Assembly (NCBI RefSeq): GCF_001039355.2
Contig: NW_019776091.1
Coordinates: forward strand, 460,457 to 520,456
Origin: Lingula anatina
Taxonomy: Eukaryota; Brachiopoda; Lingulata; Lingulida; Lingulidae
Direction of reading: 5' to 3'
DNA: 60,000 nucleotides
Shown: positions 48,001 through 59,999 of the stretch, piece after piece
Layout: each line of letters begins with the position of its first letter
How positions within the stretch are numbered: the stretch's first letter is position 1
Made by a program: the position numbers and the translations under genes
Notes under the pieces: model-generated
What the model was told of the DNA's origin: nothing
Database searches by the model: none
Seen by the model: only the letters and a program-made list of their open reading frames with translations

Positions 48001-51000
48001 ATAGTTTAAATGGGAATGAGCCCTTATGTACTTTGTGTGTTAATGTTTTCTTTACATTTTTTGGGGTTGATCAAAACAAGAATTTTACTACTGAAAAAAA
48101 CTAATGTACAATTTCAGACTTTTGCATTACATTATACAACTGAAAAGTAATTTCTAAATATATTTTCCTAACTGGTAATTTTCATCTGTATTTCAGGTCT
48201 CTATAGGTTATTTGCCAAACAAAAGAGTCCTTGGACTTAGTAAACTTGCGAGGTTTGTCATGTTTTATAACTTGGTCATACTAACCCCCCACCTCCTTTT
48301 TTTGTTTGTTGGTTGGTTGGTTGGTTGGTTTGGGGGGGGGGGAGGTGCTTATTATGCAAATTTGGCAAATGAACAATTTTTATAAGCTAAAAACAGCAGG
48401 CAGGCTGTTTTATTAACTGATTGCATTCTAATGTGACACATTTCAGAAACAGTTTGTTAGGTCTACCGGTGCCACTATAATTTCTACATTTTATAGGAAT
48501 CCTACAAGATTCTTATATTTGAGTGAGGTTCTTATATTTTCATTTGTTGTTATAACTACATTTTTGTGACAAAAGTCAGGGATTGTGTTGTTCTGTACAT
48601 CAGTGAGTCTATATGTGAGGCGTTCTGAGTGTTTATAATTTCCACAATCTAGACCATTAGAGTGAGGAAGTTGGGATGTGCATGGGTCCTTTGGGATTTT
48701 AGTATACCTGGGGGGTGGGTTGCCCTTGGGAGTGGATGATTCTGTTTTTCACAGTGTGATTATTGCTGTCTCTTCCTAGAACATTGGAGTTTTCATAATT
48801 TTGGATATATTAAAAATTGTCAAATCATTTTCAAGGTATTGAGGGTCATCTGAGATAGCCTAAAACAAAGCAGAAGGCACTTCTTTACATTATGTAAGAC
48901 TAGAAAACTTGTTTTGTAACCATCCAAAATGACTTTCACTTTAATTAATAATTGTATTCCAGTAAAACAATTTTCATCAACAAATTAACAAATGTATGGG
49001 CTCAAACATAACTCTTTCTTCCACTTCACATGCACAGAGAAGCATAACAGAACTACCTCAGTTCTAAATCTACATCTTCAGGCCTCATAAACAATAATTG
49101 CCATTGCCGAGCAAGTTTGTGCTTGTTGACTTTACGTTGTGCTTGTGAATCTGAGGTGCGGCTCGTTAATATTGGCATTTGCGCTCGGGAATCTGAGGCT
49201 CGTGCTAGGAAACGCCTTATCCTTTTATGAGGCCTGATCTTGGCAGACTTTAAACACGTAATCTACAGGTAATCTGTGTGTGCCAGTGGCTGCTACTGAT
49301 TTATATGCAATCTGGAAAAATTAAGAAGCTCTACACCCATGCTTGAGTGTTGGTTTAATTTGTCACGTTCCACCATTGCTTTCAGCATAGATCCATGGGT
49401 TGCACTTGATTTAAAACTGTGTCAAGATTGTTGACAGGGGGCCAGGTACATCAGGAGGTGATAAACAAGATTATTTATGCTTTTCCATCTTTAACTGGGG
49501 TAAATAAGTTAAATAGTAGAAGAAGAGTCATTATATATGATTGATAATTTGAATGATTTGGAATAAGATTGCTCTTTATTAAAATCACATATGAAGAAAT
49601 TTCAAATTGAAATAACAGAGAAATATGTAAAAAGCAAAATTAATTTTTGAAAAAAAAAAAACTTTTTTTTGGCTACTTAAATTCATAGCTTTTATCTTTT
49701 TAAAAATGACCCAAAAGTGTCACTTGTCTTTGTATAGGTGCAACAAAAAACATTGAAGTAAAAATAATGAAGTCTTATGCACTGTCCCTTTCAAGTAGAA
49801 AAAGTTTCCACTGAGGACCTGTTAAAAGAACATTTGCACTTAAAGACGTAGCAAAAAATATGGTCATGTAAGGTATATTTCTCATAGGCAAATTATGGTG
49901 CATCCACATCTGAGGTTACAAATAAGAAATACCATAATTAGAAAATTTTGCACTGAAATATTTGCCTGTGTTTCGTGTGTATTAAAATCCAGACCAAAAG
50001 GGGCTTGTCACATTCTTTTAAAATTCAGAGCATGCAGGTCTTGAAACAGAGTCAGATGTTGATTATCTTACTCCATGCATCCATTTGTCAAGTACACAAT
50101 GATTGCTAGAAGAAAAGAAAGGAAAATTCCTTTACTTCCACATAAACTCAAGAGGGACTTGTATATACTTCTTGGCTCTTATTGTGTCCAGAAAATGGAT
50201 TTTTTTGAAAATATTTGTCAAAAAAAGATGAAATGAATAATATATTCAGAGAAGTGTCAGAAAATGTTTAAAAAGGATGTGAAAATAAAAAAAAACTGCC
50301 ATGTTACACTCATCATTCTTCATTGTAATGGAAGTAATGTATATGGAAAGGGTCCCCCTTCTCACATCTTTCCATAGCTGATAGGTTGAGCCAAGTAGCA
50401 CCCCTGCCTTGGGGTGCTCTCATGCTTTTTTCATCTCTATACAAGTGTAATCCTGAATATAACAACTCATACATACAACATATAGATTAGTTCAATTGCA
50501 ATATTGATGTCACTTGAATAGATCATGCCGACATGTATGTTCATTGCTTGATTAGTTCAACTGGGAAAATTGTTTGATTTACAGATACTGTATTTTTATA
50601 GCAATAAATTCTTTAAATGAGAACACTACTGTAATGCAATCACTTCAATCAACACTTTAGTCAACATCTTTAGATGTGGATATTGGTATTTTTACTTTGA
50701 TTCAAAAGTAATGCAAGCTGCTTAAATTTATTTTTATTGTTACAGTTCCTCCTTTTATGTGCTAAGATATGCTTTTTAAGTCATTGCAATTCATTTTCCT
50801 ACTGGGGATTTCATCCGAGTCATTAAAAACCTATTATTTTTCCATTTCAGAATAGTAGAAATTTTCAGTAGAAGATTACAAGGTAGGTTGAACTATGGAA
50901 CTATTCACATTTCATTTTAGAAAAAGAATCACTGGTCAGAAAATATTTTATGGACCAAATGTTGAAGTTGGTTATGTCAGGGATCTGTTTTATGTTATTT

Positions 51001-51411
51001 CCCATTTTTCAGTTCAAGAAAGATTGACAAAGCAAATTGCAGTTGCATTAACGGAAGCCATACAACCAGCTGGCGTAGGAGTGGTAATTGAAGCAACGTG
51101 AGTCCTACTTCTTTAATTGTTGTTTAATTATTAAAAGCAGAAACTTTTCACAATTATCCACGTTGTCCGTTTTGATAAAATCCCATTCCATCATCATGTT
51201 AAAGTGGGATGCCAGCAGTAATATGTTCTTAATTAGTACTTAGAGGGTTAAATATATGGTTACTTGATGTGATGATTTTTGTAGGCATATGTGCATGGTT
51301 ATGCGTGGGGTACAGAAGCTCAACAGTAAAACTATCACCAGTACTATGCTTGGAGTATTCAGAGAAGATCCCAAGACCAGAGAGGAGTTTTTAACCCTTA
51401 CAAGAACATAG
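42079..51411 (+). CDS. GCH1: GTP cyclohydrolase I, complete
   Basis: Cytosolic homodecameric enzyme that converts GTP to 7,8-dihydroneopterin triphosphate, the committed step of tetrahydrobiopterin synthesis. Six exons join in phase: 42079-42388, 47173-47282, 48197-48252, 50851-50882, 51013-51097 and 51285-51411, giving 239 aa (human 250). After a variable N-terminus of about 60 residues come [20 protein letters not shown], the zinc/catalytic segment [43 protein letters not shown], and the second zinc cysteine in [10 protein letters not shown]. It ends [16 protein letters not shown]. All active-site residues I can check are present. Intron 1 (4.8 kb) is inflated by an LTR element and a duplicated assembly block. 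A 10-codon uORF abuts the start. An AATAAA lies at 51552. Confidence 0.96.
43711..44459 (-). mobile_element. Internally deleted Ty3-type LTR retrotransposon
   Basis: Two direct repeats of about 135 bp (43711-43845 and 44325-44459) act as LTRs; on the minus strand each starts TGTAGTAGTTTGAC. A purine tract (GGTGGGGAAGGATA, 43846-43860 on the minus strand) abuts the downstream LTR, as a polypurine tract should. The interior is only about 480 bp and holds part of gag. No protease, RT or integrase is present, so it is non-autonomous. It lies in GCH1 intron 1, antisense to the gene. Confidence 0.7.
43894..44240 (-). pseudogene. Ty3-type gag fragment, broken
   Basis: On the minus strand [17 protein letters not shown] and, in another frame, [19 protein letters not shown] with [12 protein letters not shown] are typical of metazoan Ty3-type gag. 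The reading frame is broken near 44098 and by a stop further on. A copy of the upstream part recurs at 45105-45300. Confidence 0.7.
44045..44842. repeat. Duplicated block, copy A (GCH1 intron 1)
   Basis: Matches 45105-45902 at a constant offset of 1060 with only a few substitutions and no indel. It includes part of the gag fragment and one LTR. Interpreted as a second haplotype joined by the N at 45104. Confidence 0.85.
44843..45103. mobile_element. Haplotype-specific LTR-like insertion, cut at assembly join
   Basis: Copy A departs from copy B at the sequence TGTAATATGATGGCTC, absent from copy B at 45903. It continues 261 bp to the single N. A TGTAAT start and a TTTATTG stretch suit an LTR, but no second end is seen. 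Confidence 0.4.
45105..45902. repeat. Duplicated block, copy B (GCH1 intron 1)
   Basis: Partner of 44045-44842. It contains a third LTR copy (45385-45519) and the same partial gag. This copy continues uninterrupted toward GCH1 exon 2, so it is probably the true linkage. Confidence 0.85.
47772..48023. mobile_element. MITE family A, copy 2 (GCH1 intron 2), TTA duplication
   Basis: Same TIRs as 39799-40055 (AGGCTCATTCCCATTGAAAC). TTA flanks both ends (47769-47771 and 48024-48026), consistent with a PIF/Harbinger-type 3 bp duplication. Confidence 0.82.
48307..48346. repeat. (TTGG)n and poly-G simple repeat
   Basis: Five to six TTGG units run into ten or more G. Located just inside GCH1 intron 3. 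Confidence 0.9.
49079..49236. mobile_element. 158 bp TIR element with 5 bp target duplication
   Basis: Perfect 13 bp ends CAGGCCTCATAAA and complement. ATCTT occurs on both sides (49074-49078 and 49237-49241). Interior repeats of a GAATCTGAGG motif. In GCH1 intron 3. Confidence 0.75.
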
Positions 51412-53099
51412 AAATGGTATATTTTATTGTTTAGGTACAAGATTGCCAGTTAATGTTGTCAGAAATCTACTAGTACCCTTTCAAGTGTATTCTTTATACG
51501 GTATATAGTGAAACTTTACATCAAAACCCTATTAAGGAGATGAAAGTTATGAATAAACAGCCAAAGCATTCAACAAATGATTGGCTGTCTGGTTTTTAAG
51601 CAGCCATAGAAGAATAGGTTGCAGCATTTTCTTTCTGTGTTAATCATGTAAAGAATATTTACAAAAATGAAATCATTGTTATGATCTCTGTAAAATAGTT
51701 TATCGGTGTGCTACCATTATATATAATATATATATAATGGTGTATGATCACAAATCATTTGTGAGACATTAATCAAATGTCAAGAAAGTCCATATCTTTT
51801 CACTTGAAATATATGTAATTTCTCACAAACTAAAAGAAAAAGATGTATAGAAGCTACAAAAGTCTAATGTGCAAAGGAGGCTCAAATCTGACTTTGGTTT
51901 TGTCCTTATTTTTTAGTGTAAAAATCACTCTGCTGCATTCCATACCATTGCAGACCTATGCATTTATATTGTGGTATGTATTTACAAACTAGGTTGGAAC
52001 ATTTTCAGTGTGGCAACCATTTCATAGTAAAACTGAAAACTCTTCTCTCTTTTTAATTCACTTTTCCACAGATAGTGATGCTCATGTGCCAACTATGATC
52101 GCATTCACAACGAGTTGTTAAATTGTTAAGAGGCTAAATTGTTTCTGAAAATACTACAGACCCAGTGATTGTTGCTTTTTGTCAAGGGGCCCAATACTGA
52201 TGCTGGACTCCAGCTTCCTATTATATATATGTTAATTATATAGGAATTACTTAACATAAAAAAAGTCAGATTGTGCTTTGCTATGTGCAGAACCTGAATA
52301 TCTCTTTAAGACTTGGACAATTAATTCCAGACATTGTTGTTCCAATCTTTAAAAAATCATTAATCACACAACTGTAACTGGCAATCACTGTTCTGTATAT
52401 TTAGCAGTTTATCAGAAAACAATACTTTTTTCTTACTTGTAGATAGAAAAATTAGCAGAAGTTCCTTGAAGGCTTTATATAGTAATTAACAAAACAATGA
52501 GGTACTACTTTTCATTGGAATTCCCATAGTATTTTGATTAGATTTCTTATATATATTGTTGTATTGTCTTCCTCCCTCTTACCTACCACATTCATTTAGT
52601 ATATTTTGAACATGTTTCATATTTATAAGTTTGAACTTCCCCATCGCTGGTAAAACCTGGGTAAAGTTTGTCATGATATTTATTTAACACAGTGGCAAAG
52701 ATTATGTCAAGTCGTCATTAATAAGACTGACACTGGTAAGCTGCAGTAATGCCACGATCCATTCTTAAGTTTATTTTCAAGTGCACATAACTATATTACA
52801 TTGACTCTTTCTGCATATCATTTCCATTGTTATAGATGTTTAAAGGTATTGGCAAAATGTCAGATTCTGCATTAACACTAAAACAAAAAAGATAAGCAAG
52901 TATTATGACATAGTGGCCTGTAGTCGAGCATAACTATACTTGCCAAAAAAAGAAAGGCATGTTATGTCTATGGTTATCATAAACTTTTTCATACAATAGT
53001 GTCGCCTTAAGATAAGTTTCTTCAACCATTGATATACAAATTAAATTTCACATATAACGTACAGAAATTGGATTACTATTTGTTGTACGTGAATTTTAT
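51412..53099. other. GCH1 3' UTR and intergenic DNA
   Basis: AATAAA at 51552-51557 is the likely GCH1 poly(A) signal. A near-palindromic AT tract lies at about 51713-51742. No coding exon is recognised. Confidence 0.5.
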
Positions 53100-54982
53100 T
53101 TTGTATATCAACAGGTTAGTAAACTCTTACCTTATCTAGGGTAGTAAATTATTCAGTAACATATGTGCTCTCCCCTGGCTGCAATACAGGCCAGTGCCCT
53201 CCTCTTCATAGATTGTACAACCTCGATTGGAGAAACCGGGCATCCTTCTCCATGCTTCTACCATTACAACACTTAACTCTATATTGGTGGTAGCCTGCGG
53301 CTTGTGGTTATGAAGTCGTCTGCCTGCTGTGCCCCAGGCATGCACAATGGCAGACATGTCTGGATCTGCTCCTGCTGCAGGTAGTATGCCTATGATATCC
53401 CTGTGGAATCACTAAAGCATATTAGTACTCTACTGAAAGGCTGAGATGGTGTTCTCTCACTGAATACAGTTACATTATTGGGTATATTTGGATATTTTGA
53501 AGTCCTGTGGTCAAAACAAAAACTTCTGTTTCATTTTTTGATGAGTATATAAAGGCTATGATTTTTTTTCACGGGCAATCTAGGCCAAAAGATTTGGAGC
53601 CACTTTGAAGAAACGTTGTACCTAGGCCATTGGTGCAAAATAAAATTGAGATTTCTCCAACTTGCCTGGAAAGTTAGTGGCCTGTTGTTAATTCCTATCG
53701 TATGATAATTTAATGGTGGCAGTTACTAATCATGATATTACCGTTATATTATGTTTTTATGGAAATATTGCACAAGGTCACGTACATCTTTGTGCAAGAT
53801 TCTGATGTCGATGTAATATTGGGGATGCTAGTACGTCCCTTTTGACCAGTCTTGAACTCAAGTAAAAGAGACATTTATTGGATGGAGGGATTAAATATAC
53901 TGTAAAAAGAAAGACGTTGATATTTAGATTGAGTCATATATATATATTAATTATTAGCTAGTGGTTGTATTTTGTAACCTTTCACAAGCTGATATCAAAT
54001 TGGAAACATTTTGTCAATACCTATTTTTTTTCTCACATACAAACACTAAACATGTCTACATATATTGGGATAAGCTGTGTCTGTCCCTGGTCCCTGTACC
54101 AATCTAGCACATTTGTTCACCCAGTAACTACCAAACATTATGGTAAAGATTATAGATCTATTTTAAAACTAAGCACAATTTAATTTTTACAAAAAGTTTC
54201 ATATATATCACATATCCTATATCTATTGCTGAAATTTTTGCCTGTGTATATGGCAGCCTTTCTGTCTAGTTATTTTTAGTGTTTGTAAATTTATCTTAAA
54301 GAAATGTTCAGTATATTTTATCATGTGCAAAAGCTTAATTTACAAAATACTTCAAAAATTGTCAGTTAGTGAAATCTGAATGTGCAATCTGTGCTTTTTG
54401 TCCATTTTACTTTTGGTGTTTGTTCATAGGTTTAGCTCTAAATATGCCGTTTAATAATTGTGCCTGTGAAACAGATAAGCTTTGACAAAGTCAACGTAAC
54501 GATATCAAATGTATCAAGTGAGGTGGTAGGTGAAATTATAATAATGAGATTACAGCAATGTTTTTTAAAAAAAGTTTATAAATGTTTATTGTTATAAGAA
54601 TTATTTGGGTTGTGGGTTTTTAATATTAACTACAATGCATTCCCATCGAAGATCACTTATTATTGTCTCACATTTTATTTAAGACAAATATATATATATA
54701 TATGTAACTTTATTCTCTCGTTTTTCTTTTGTTTTGCTGATATTGGAAAAATTGCTAGCCTGCATTTAACAAACAAAATGAACCATCTTCATTTTCACTT
54801 AACCTAGTTTGTGCACAAGGCCTTTAGCAAATTTCAGCAGTCAATCACTGACCTCAATCACTGGCCACAATTTGTCCAATGACAACATTTTTTTCTTTCA
54901 TCTCAGACATTGTTATACATTGTAACAAATGAACGTATAAGGAGCATATGGTGTCAGGAGCAAAAAATATCTTGGATACTGC
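53100..54982. repeat. Large duplicated block, copy A
   Basis: Nearly identical to 54984-57229, ending exactly at the single N at 54983. Lacks about 400 bp present in copy B (55288-55687) inside the Tc1 remnant. Contains no host exon. Confidence 0.88.
53136..53403 (-). pseudogene. Tc1/mariner-like transposase C-terminal remnant, copy A
   Basis: Minus-strand ORF reads ADPDMSAIVHAWGTAGRRLH and GTGLYCSQGRAHM. It follows the pattern of the last part of Tc1-like DDE transposases (SPDLxPIEHxWDxLxRR ... ARGGHTRY). The DDE core is missing here. Confidence 0.65.
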
Positions 54983-54983
54983 N

Positions 54984-57229
54984 TTTGTATATCAACAGGT
55001 TAGTAAACTCTTACCTTATCTAGGGTAGTAAATTATTCAGTAACATATGTGCTCTCCCCTGGCTGCAATACAGGCCAGTGCCCTCCTCTTCATAGATTGT
55101 ACAACCTTGATTGGAGAAACCGGGCATCCTTCTCCATGCTTCTACCATTACAACACTTATCTCTATATTGGTGGTAGCCTGCAGCTTGTGGTTATGAAGT
55201 TGTCTGCCCACTGTGCCCCAGGCATGCACAATGGCAGACATGTCTGGATCTGCTCCTGCTGCAGGTAGTATGCCTATGATATCCCTGCAGTATAAGAATG
55301 AGTGTTTTGCTGCTGGACCAAGTGTAGGGTTGGGTTTTGATGCATGGATGGTACAACGGCTATCCTTAGGCCTTCATATCTGTACCGCTGGCCAGTCAGA
55401 TTTCCACCAAACACCACTAGTTCTGAGTGGAAATTGACACTAGTCTCACGCCCAACCAAACCATAACACTAGGCCATCCCTGCTTTGAGTGTGCCAATGG
55501 GACAACCCCTGTCCAGTTCAGACAGCCATGGCATAATGTCAGCACGGAATTTAGTCTCTTAAACTTGGTTTTCTGATTCTTGTGTCCACTAGCATTGAAT
55601 TTGTAAAAGTGATTTCTGCAAGACTTTTGTCCAAATTTGTGTTTAGATGATCATGAGATTTCTGAAAAAATGAAGCTAGCCATTGTCTGGAATCACTAAA
55701 GCATATTAGTACTCTACTGAAAGGCTATATTTGGATATTTTGAAGTCCTGTGGTCAAAACAAAAACTTCTGTTTCATTTTTTGATGAGTATATAAAGGCT
55801 ATGATTTTTTTTCACGGCCATAAGGTTTGGAGCCACTTTGAAGAAACGTTGTACCTAGGCCATTGGTGCAAAATAAAATTGAGATTTCTCTAACTTGCCT
55901 GGAAAGTTAGTGGCCTGTTGTTAATTCCTATCGTATGATATTTTAATGGTGGCAGTTACTAATCATGATATTACCGTTATATTATGTTTTTATGGAAATA
56001 TTGCACAAGATCACGTACATCTTTGTGCCAGATTCTGATGTCGATGTAATATTGGGGATGCTAGTACGTCCCTTTTGACCAGTCTTGAACTCAAGTAAAA
56101 GAGAGGGATGGAGGGATTAAATATACTGTAAAAAGAAAGACGTTGATATTTAGATTGAGTCATATATATATATTAATTATTAGCTAGTGGTTGTATTTTG
56201 TAACCTTTCACAAGCCGATATCAAATTGGAAACATTTTGTCAATACCTATTTTTTTCTCACATACAAACATAAAACATGTCTACATATATTGGGATAAGC
56301 TGTGTCTGTCCCTGGTTTCCTGGTCCCTGTACCAATCTAGCACATTTGTTCACCCAGTAACTACCAAACATTATGGTAAAGATTATAGATCTATTTTAAA
56401 ACTAAGCACAATTTAATTTTTACAAAAAGTTTCATATATATCACATATCCTATATCTATTGCTGAAATTTTTGCCTGTGTATATGGCAGCCTTTCTGTCT
56501 AGTTATTTTTAGTGTTTGTAAATTTATCTTGAAGAAATGTTCAGTATATTTTATCATGTGCAAAAGCTTAATTTACAAAATACTTCAAAAATTGTCAGTT
56601 AGTGAAATCTGAATGTGCAATCTGTGCTTTTTGTCCATTTTACTTTTGGTGTTTGTTCATAGGTTTAGCTCTAAATATGCCGTTTAATAATTGTGCCTGT
56701 GAAACAGATAAGCTTTGACAAGGTCAACGTAACGATATCAAATGTATCAAGTGAGGTGGTAGGTGAAATTATAATAATGAGATTACAGCAATGTTATTTA
56801 AAAAAAGTTTATAAATGTTTATTGTTATAAGAATTATTTGGGTTGTGGGTTTTTAATATTAACTACAATGCATTCCCATCGAAGATCACTTATTATTGTC
56901 TCACATTTTATTTAAGACAAATATATATATGTAACTTTATTCTCTCGTTTTTCTTTTGTTTTGCTGATATTGGTTTGAAAAATTGCTAGCTTGCTTGTTT
57001 GCTTGCTAACAAACAACATGAACCATCTTCATTTTCACTTACGGCGTAACCTAGTTTGTGCACAAGGCCTTTAGCAAATTTCAGCAGTCAATCACTGACC
57101 TCAATCACTGGCCACAATTTGTCCAATGACAACATTTTTTTCTTTCATCTCAGACATTGTTATACATTGTAACAAATGAACGTATAAGGAGCATATGGTG
57201 TCAGGAGCAAAAAATATCTTGGATACTGC
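54984..57229. repeat. Large duplicated block, copy B
   Basis: Partner of 53100-54982 with SNPs and small indels throughout, plus 400 bp extra at 55288-55687. It continues past the shared end GATACTGC into unique DNA. Confidence 0.88.
55020..55560 (-). pseudogene. Tc1/mariner-like transposase remnant, copy B (longer)
   Basis: Besides the same C-terminal ORF (55020-55241), the part absent from copy A encodes, on the minus strand, LVVFGGNLTGQRYRYEGLR followed by AVVPSMHQNPTLHLVQQQN. This is the segment ahead of the second catalytic Asp in Tc1-like transposases (GNLTxQRYRDExL ... QQDNARPH). QQQN replaces QQDN, so the catalytic Asp is lost. Frames are interrupted. Confidence 0.72.
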
Positions 57230-58773
57230 TACGTGCATAGGTGTCTAGCAAATTAAAATACTGCATACAACAACAAAGTAAAAACTTTTTTTAAGCAGAC
57301 AGTTCAGCTGAAATAGAAATGAAGTAACAGTACTAGAAGTTGATCTACATCGCTGAGATTCTCAGCAGAATAACCTTGGTATTAAGCCTTCAGTATCAAT
57401 GACTATTCCCATAGACTTGAAAACTTTATCTGTGATCAACTGGTAACCATGGACCACTTCAGAATATGTTACTGAAGTGTGCATTAAGGCAGCCACAATT
57501 ATTGATGCCTGCATCAGCAGAAGTCACATTTTTCAAAAAATTCGCCTCTATAGTGGGTTAAGAAAAAAAAATTGGTTAATTTTCACAAAAATTGTGTCTT
57601 TAACCCAATACATTGGGGTATGTACAAAGTTGTGAAATTGACTTATTCCAAATTTTTTTTTAATAGCTGTATAACAAAAAATTTCTGGGATTGAAACATA
57701 AAAATCATATTTAATTTTGTTCAGTAGACTTTACAATGCAACATGAATAAATAATAAAACAGGCTAATTAAAGAGAAAAAAATAATTGAAACTGGAAATT
57801 TGATTAAACAATATTTACAAATTACAACTGTTACTTCATCAATCACTTTAAAAAGTCAAATGTAAAAACTATTCGTAAATTTTTAATACAGCATACAACA
57901 AAGTCCCTTTTTTCATCTTTTGGTGGGAGCAGAATTGAAAGGTTATATCAATTTGTTGCACGTTTACTTCGTGTGACGATTTTTAGCAAGGGTAGCAATA
58001 TCATTATTGAAAAAGAATGTAATGTGCTTTTGGACATAACTCGAGCTTCCCAAATTTTAGGACAATAAGAATTCTGTGACAATGGGTAAAAAGGTTGGCA
58101 CACAAGTGCCAATTTTGACACAAAAGGTTTACAAAATTGATCAACTGACACTTTACAAGTGTGCTGCCTCTTTCATGGCCACATAATGCAGATACATTAA
58201 AACAAATATACCATTAGAAATATTTGTTTTATTTGGGTATAATTGTGGAAATTTTCTAAAAAAAAAAAAAAACATTTTTACTATGGTCTATGTTAACGTT
58301 AAAATTACATAAGTAAATTCTTAACATTTGCTCTTCTGATAAAATAGAGGGACTTGTTGACTCGTGGTCACCTCGTATGCATACATTGAAATTTATCTAC
58401 AGTTGATGAATTAAAGGAATGTCCTAGTATAGCTAGCAATGATGGCAAAATTCAAAAGATAAAACTACAATAATTGCAGGAGATTATAGAATAATTGTGC
58501 TTGGATCTGAAATGTGTTCCCGTGGAAAAATAAAGAAGTCTTTTTGTTCTAGCAATAAGCATAGCACATTATAAGCTACAATAATTTTCCAATAGGCTGA
58601 AAATAGCGAAAAATATGGTGAAAAAGAGATGAGAGTGGCTGGACTGGCTGATGACAATAACTTCAAATCTCAGTTGATAAGCATTATCAGCATGTTTTCT
58701 AACTGAGGCCCTCCTTTCTGGTCTTACATACATTATTTTTTTATGATCAGAAGTTCCAACGGTTTGTTGTGCT
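57230..58773. other. Intergenic or 3' UTR region of the minus-strand gene at 58.8 kb
   Basis: AT-rich, poly-A tracts, no exon recognised. A minus-strand AATAAA (TTTATT on plus) at 58228-58233 could end the 58.8 kb gene. Confidence 0.35.
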
Positions 58774-58920
58774 CTACAGGAATGCATCACACCATTCATT
58801 GAGGCAATCGTAACAATCTCCTGCCTGTTTTTTATTAGCAGAGCATGTATCTTTCATCCAATCCAGGAACAATTCCTTGTTCTTCTTGAGTACTAAGAAC
58901 TGGCCAAGCACCACATTGGC
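58774..58920 (-). CDS. Probable last coding exon of an unidentified gene
   Basis: A minus-strand acceptor (CAG at 58921-58923) opens a 147 nt frame ending in [21 protein letters not shown], then [14 protein letters not shown], then [16 protein letters not shown]. It has an alternating hydrophobic/charged helical look and four cysteines near the C-terminus. I do not recognise the family. No donor follows before the stop, so it would be the final exon. Earlier exons were not found between 58921 and 60000. Confidence 0.5.
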   Translation of the reverse strand, partial: ANVVLGQFLVLKKNKELFLDWMKDTCSANKKQAGDCYDCLNEWCDAFL

Positions 58921-59999
58921 CTGAAATAACAATTAAATACAAATAATCAGTTTTAAGTCTAAATAATTTCATATCACCATCAGACCTCAAACTATAATTG
59001 CTGTATGCTAACACAAGTCTAAAATTTGAGAGCATGAATACCCAAATTAATTATTCAAGCCACAAATTAAAAGCCCCAATGTAATATTAATAGACAAGAA
59101 CACAGCATCAAAGGGGTTCTTGTGTTGTAATGATGTGCTTGTGGCTACTAATTTTATGTTTGGGTACTTAATTTGTGGCCAGAGTCCTTAATTTGGGTTT
59201 TCTTGCTCACAAATCTGATATGAGACTAGACTTTGATACAATTAATCCGTTTATAAGGCCAGATCATTATAACTGAATTTTAGGGGGATTGAAATGATAA
59301 AGGTCTATATTTGGCAAAATTTCTCCACCTCAATCTCTTTTAAGCCAAGGTCCCAACTACATTTTGGACGCATGGTTTTCAGGTTCCTTGCGTCCGGCTA
59401 GGACGTAGCTAGATCGCAGAGAAGGAGTCAAGTAATTGGTGTTGATCATGTCGAAAGTTTCTACATGCTGTTTGCATCCTCCAAAGGTTACATGATAGAC
59501 ATGCTCCTCACGCAAGAACCCCCCAGTTTCCCCATTTTTTTGGCCGTAGACCACACATAGCAGCCGGTACATTCAGTTGGGACCTAGGCTTTATGTAAAA
59601 TACTTATCTTAATATTATTGCAAAAAAAAAAATAATAATAATAAATAAANATTATTGCAAAAAAAAATAAATAAACACTTGAAGAGCATAAACTTTTTGT
59701 TGCTCTATTCACCACACCACTGGCTTCTGTGAATAAGGTGGCCAAGTGCAATTTTTTGTTGCTTTGTAAAAAGGTGTCAGATTGTTAAGGGTTTCCGGGG
59801 TAACTTTGTAACTAAGAATAATATAATCATGAAAAATTGACATGGTTGATGAATAGGGCGTGAACCACAATCTGGTGCCAAGATTTGTTATGTTTATTGT
59901 AGCACTCATTATCGTGATTAAATAAGCTCAAAAGGGTGATGTTAGTTGATCAGGTGATGGAGATCTGTTTAATGAGTTTTTGCCCCCAAAAACATTGCT
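58921..59999. other. Upstream intron(s) of the 58.8 kb gene; no exon identified
   Basis: Contains a TIR element (59340-59593) and an A-rich stretch with a single N at 59650, where ATTATTGCAAAAAAAA is repeated on both sides, another assembly join. Confidence 0.4.
59340..59593. mobile_element. TIR element (about 254 bp)
   Basis: Ends AAGCCAAGGTCCCAACT and (reverse-complemented) AAGCCTAGGTCCCAACT, with 11 perfectly matched inner bases. The interior has weak inverted symmetry around ACGCATGG/CTTGCGTCC. Non-coding. Confidence 0.6.

Noticed and set aside
55047-55437. Two overlapping plus-strand ORFs of 73-74 codons
   Set aside because: They are the antisense of the Tc1-like transposase remnant.
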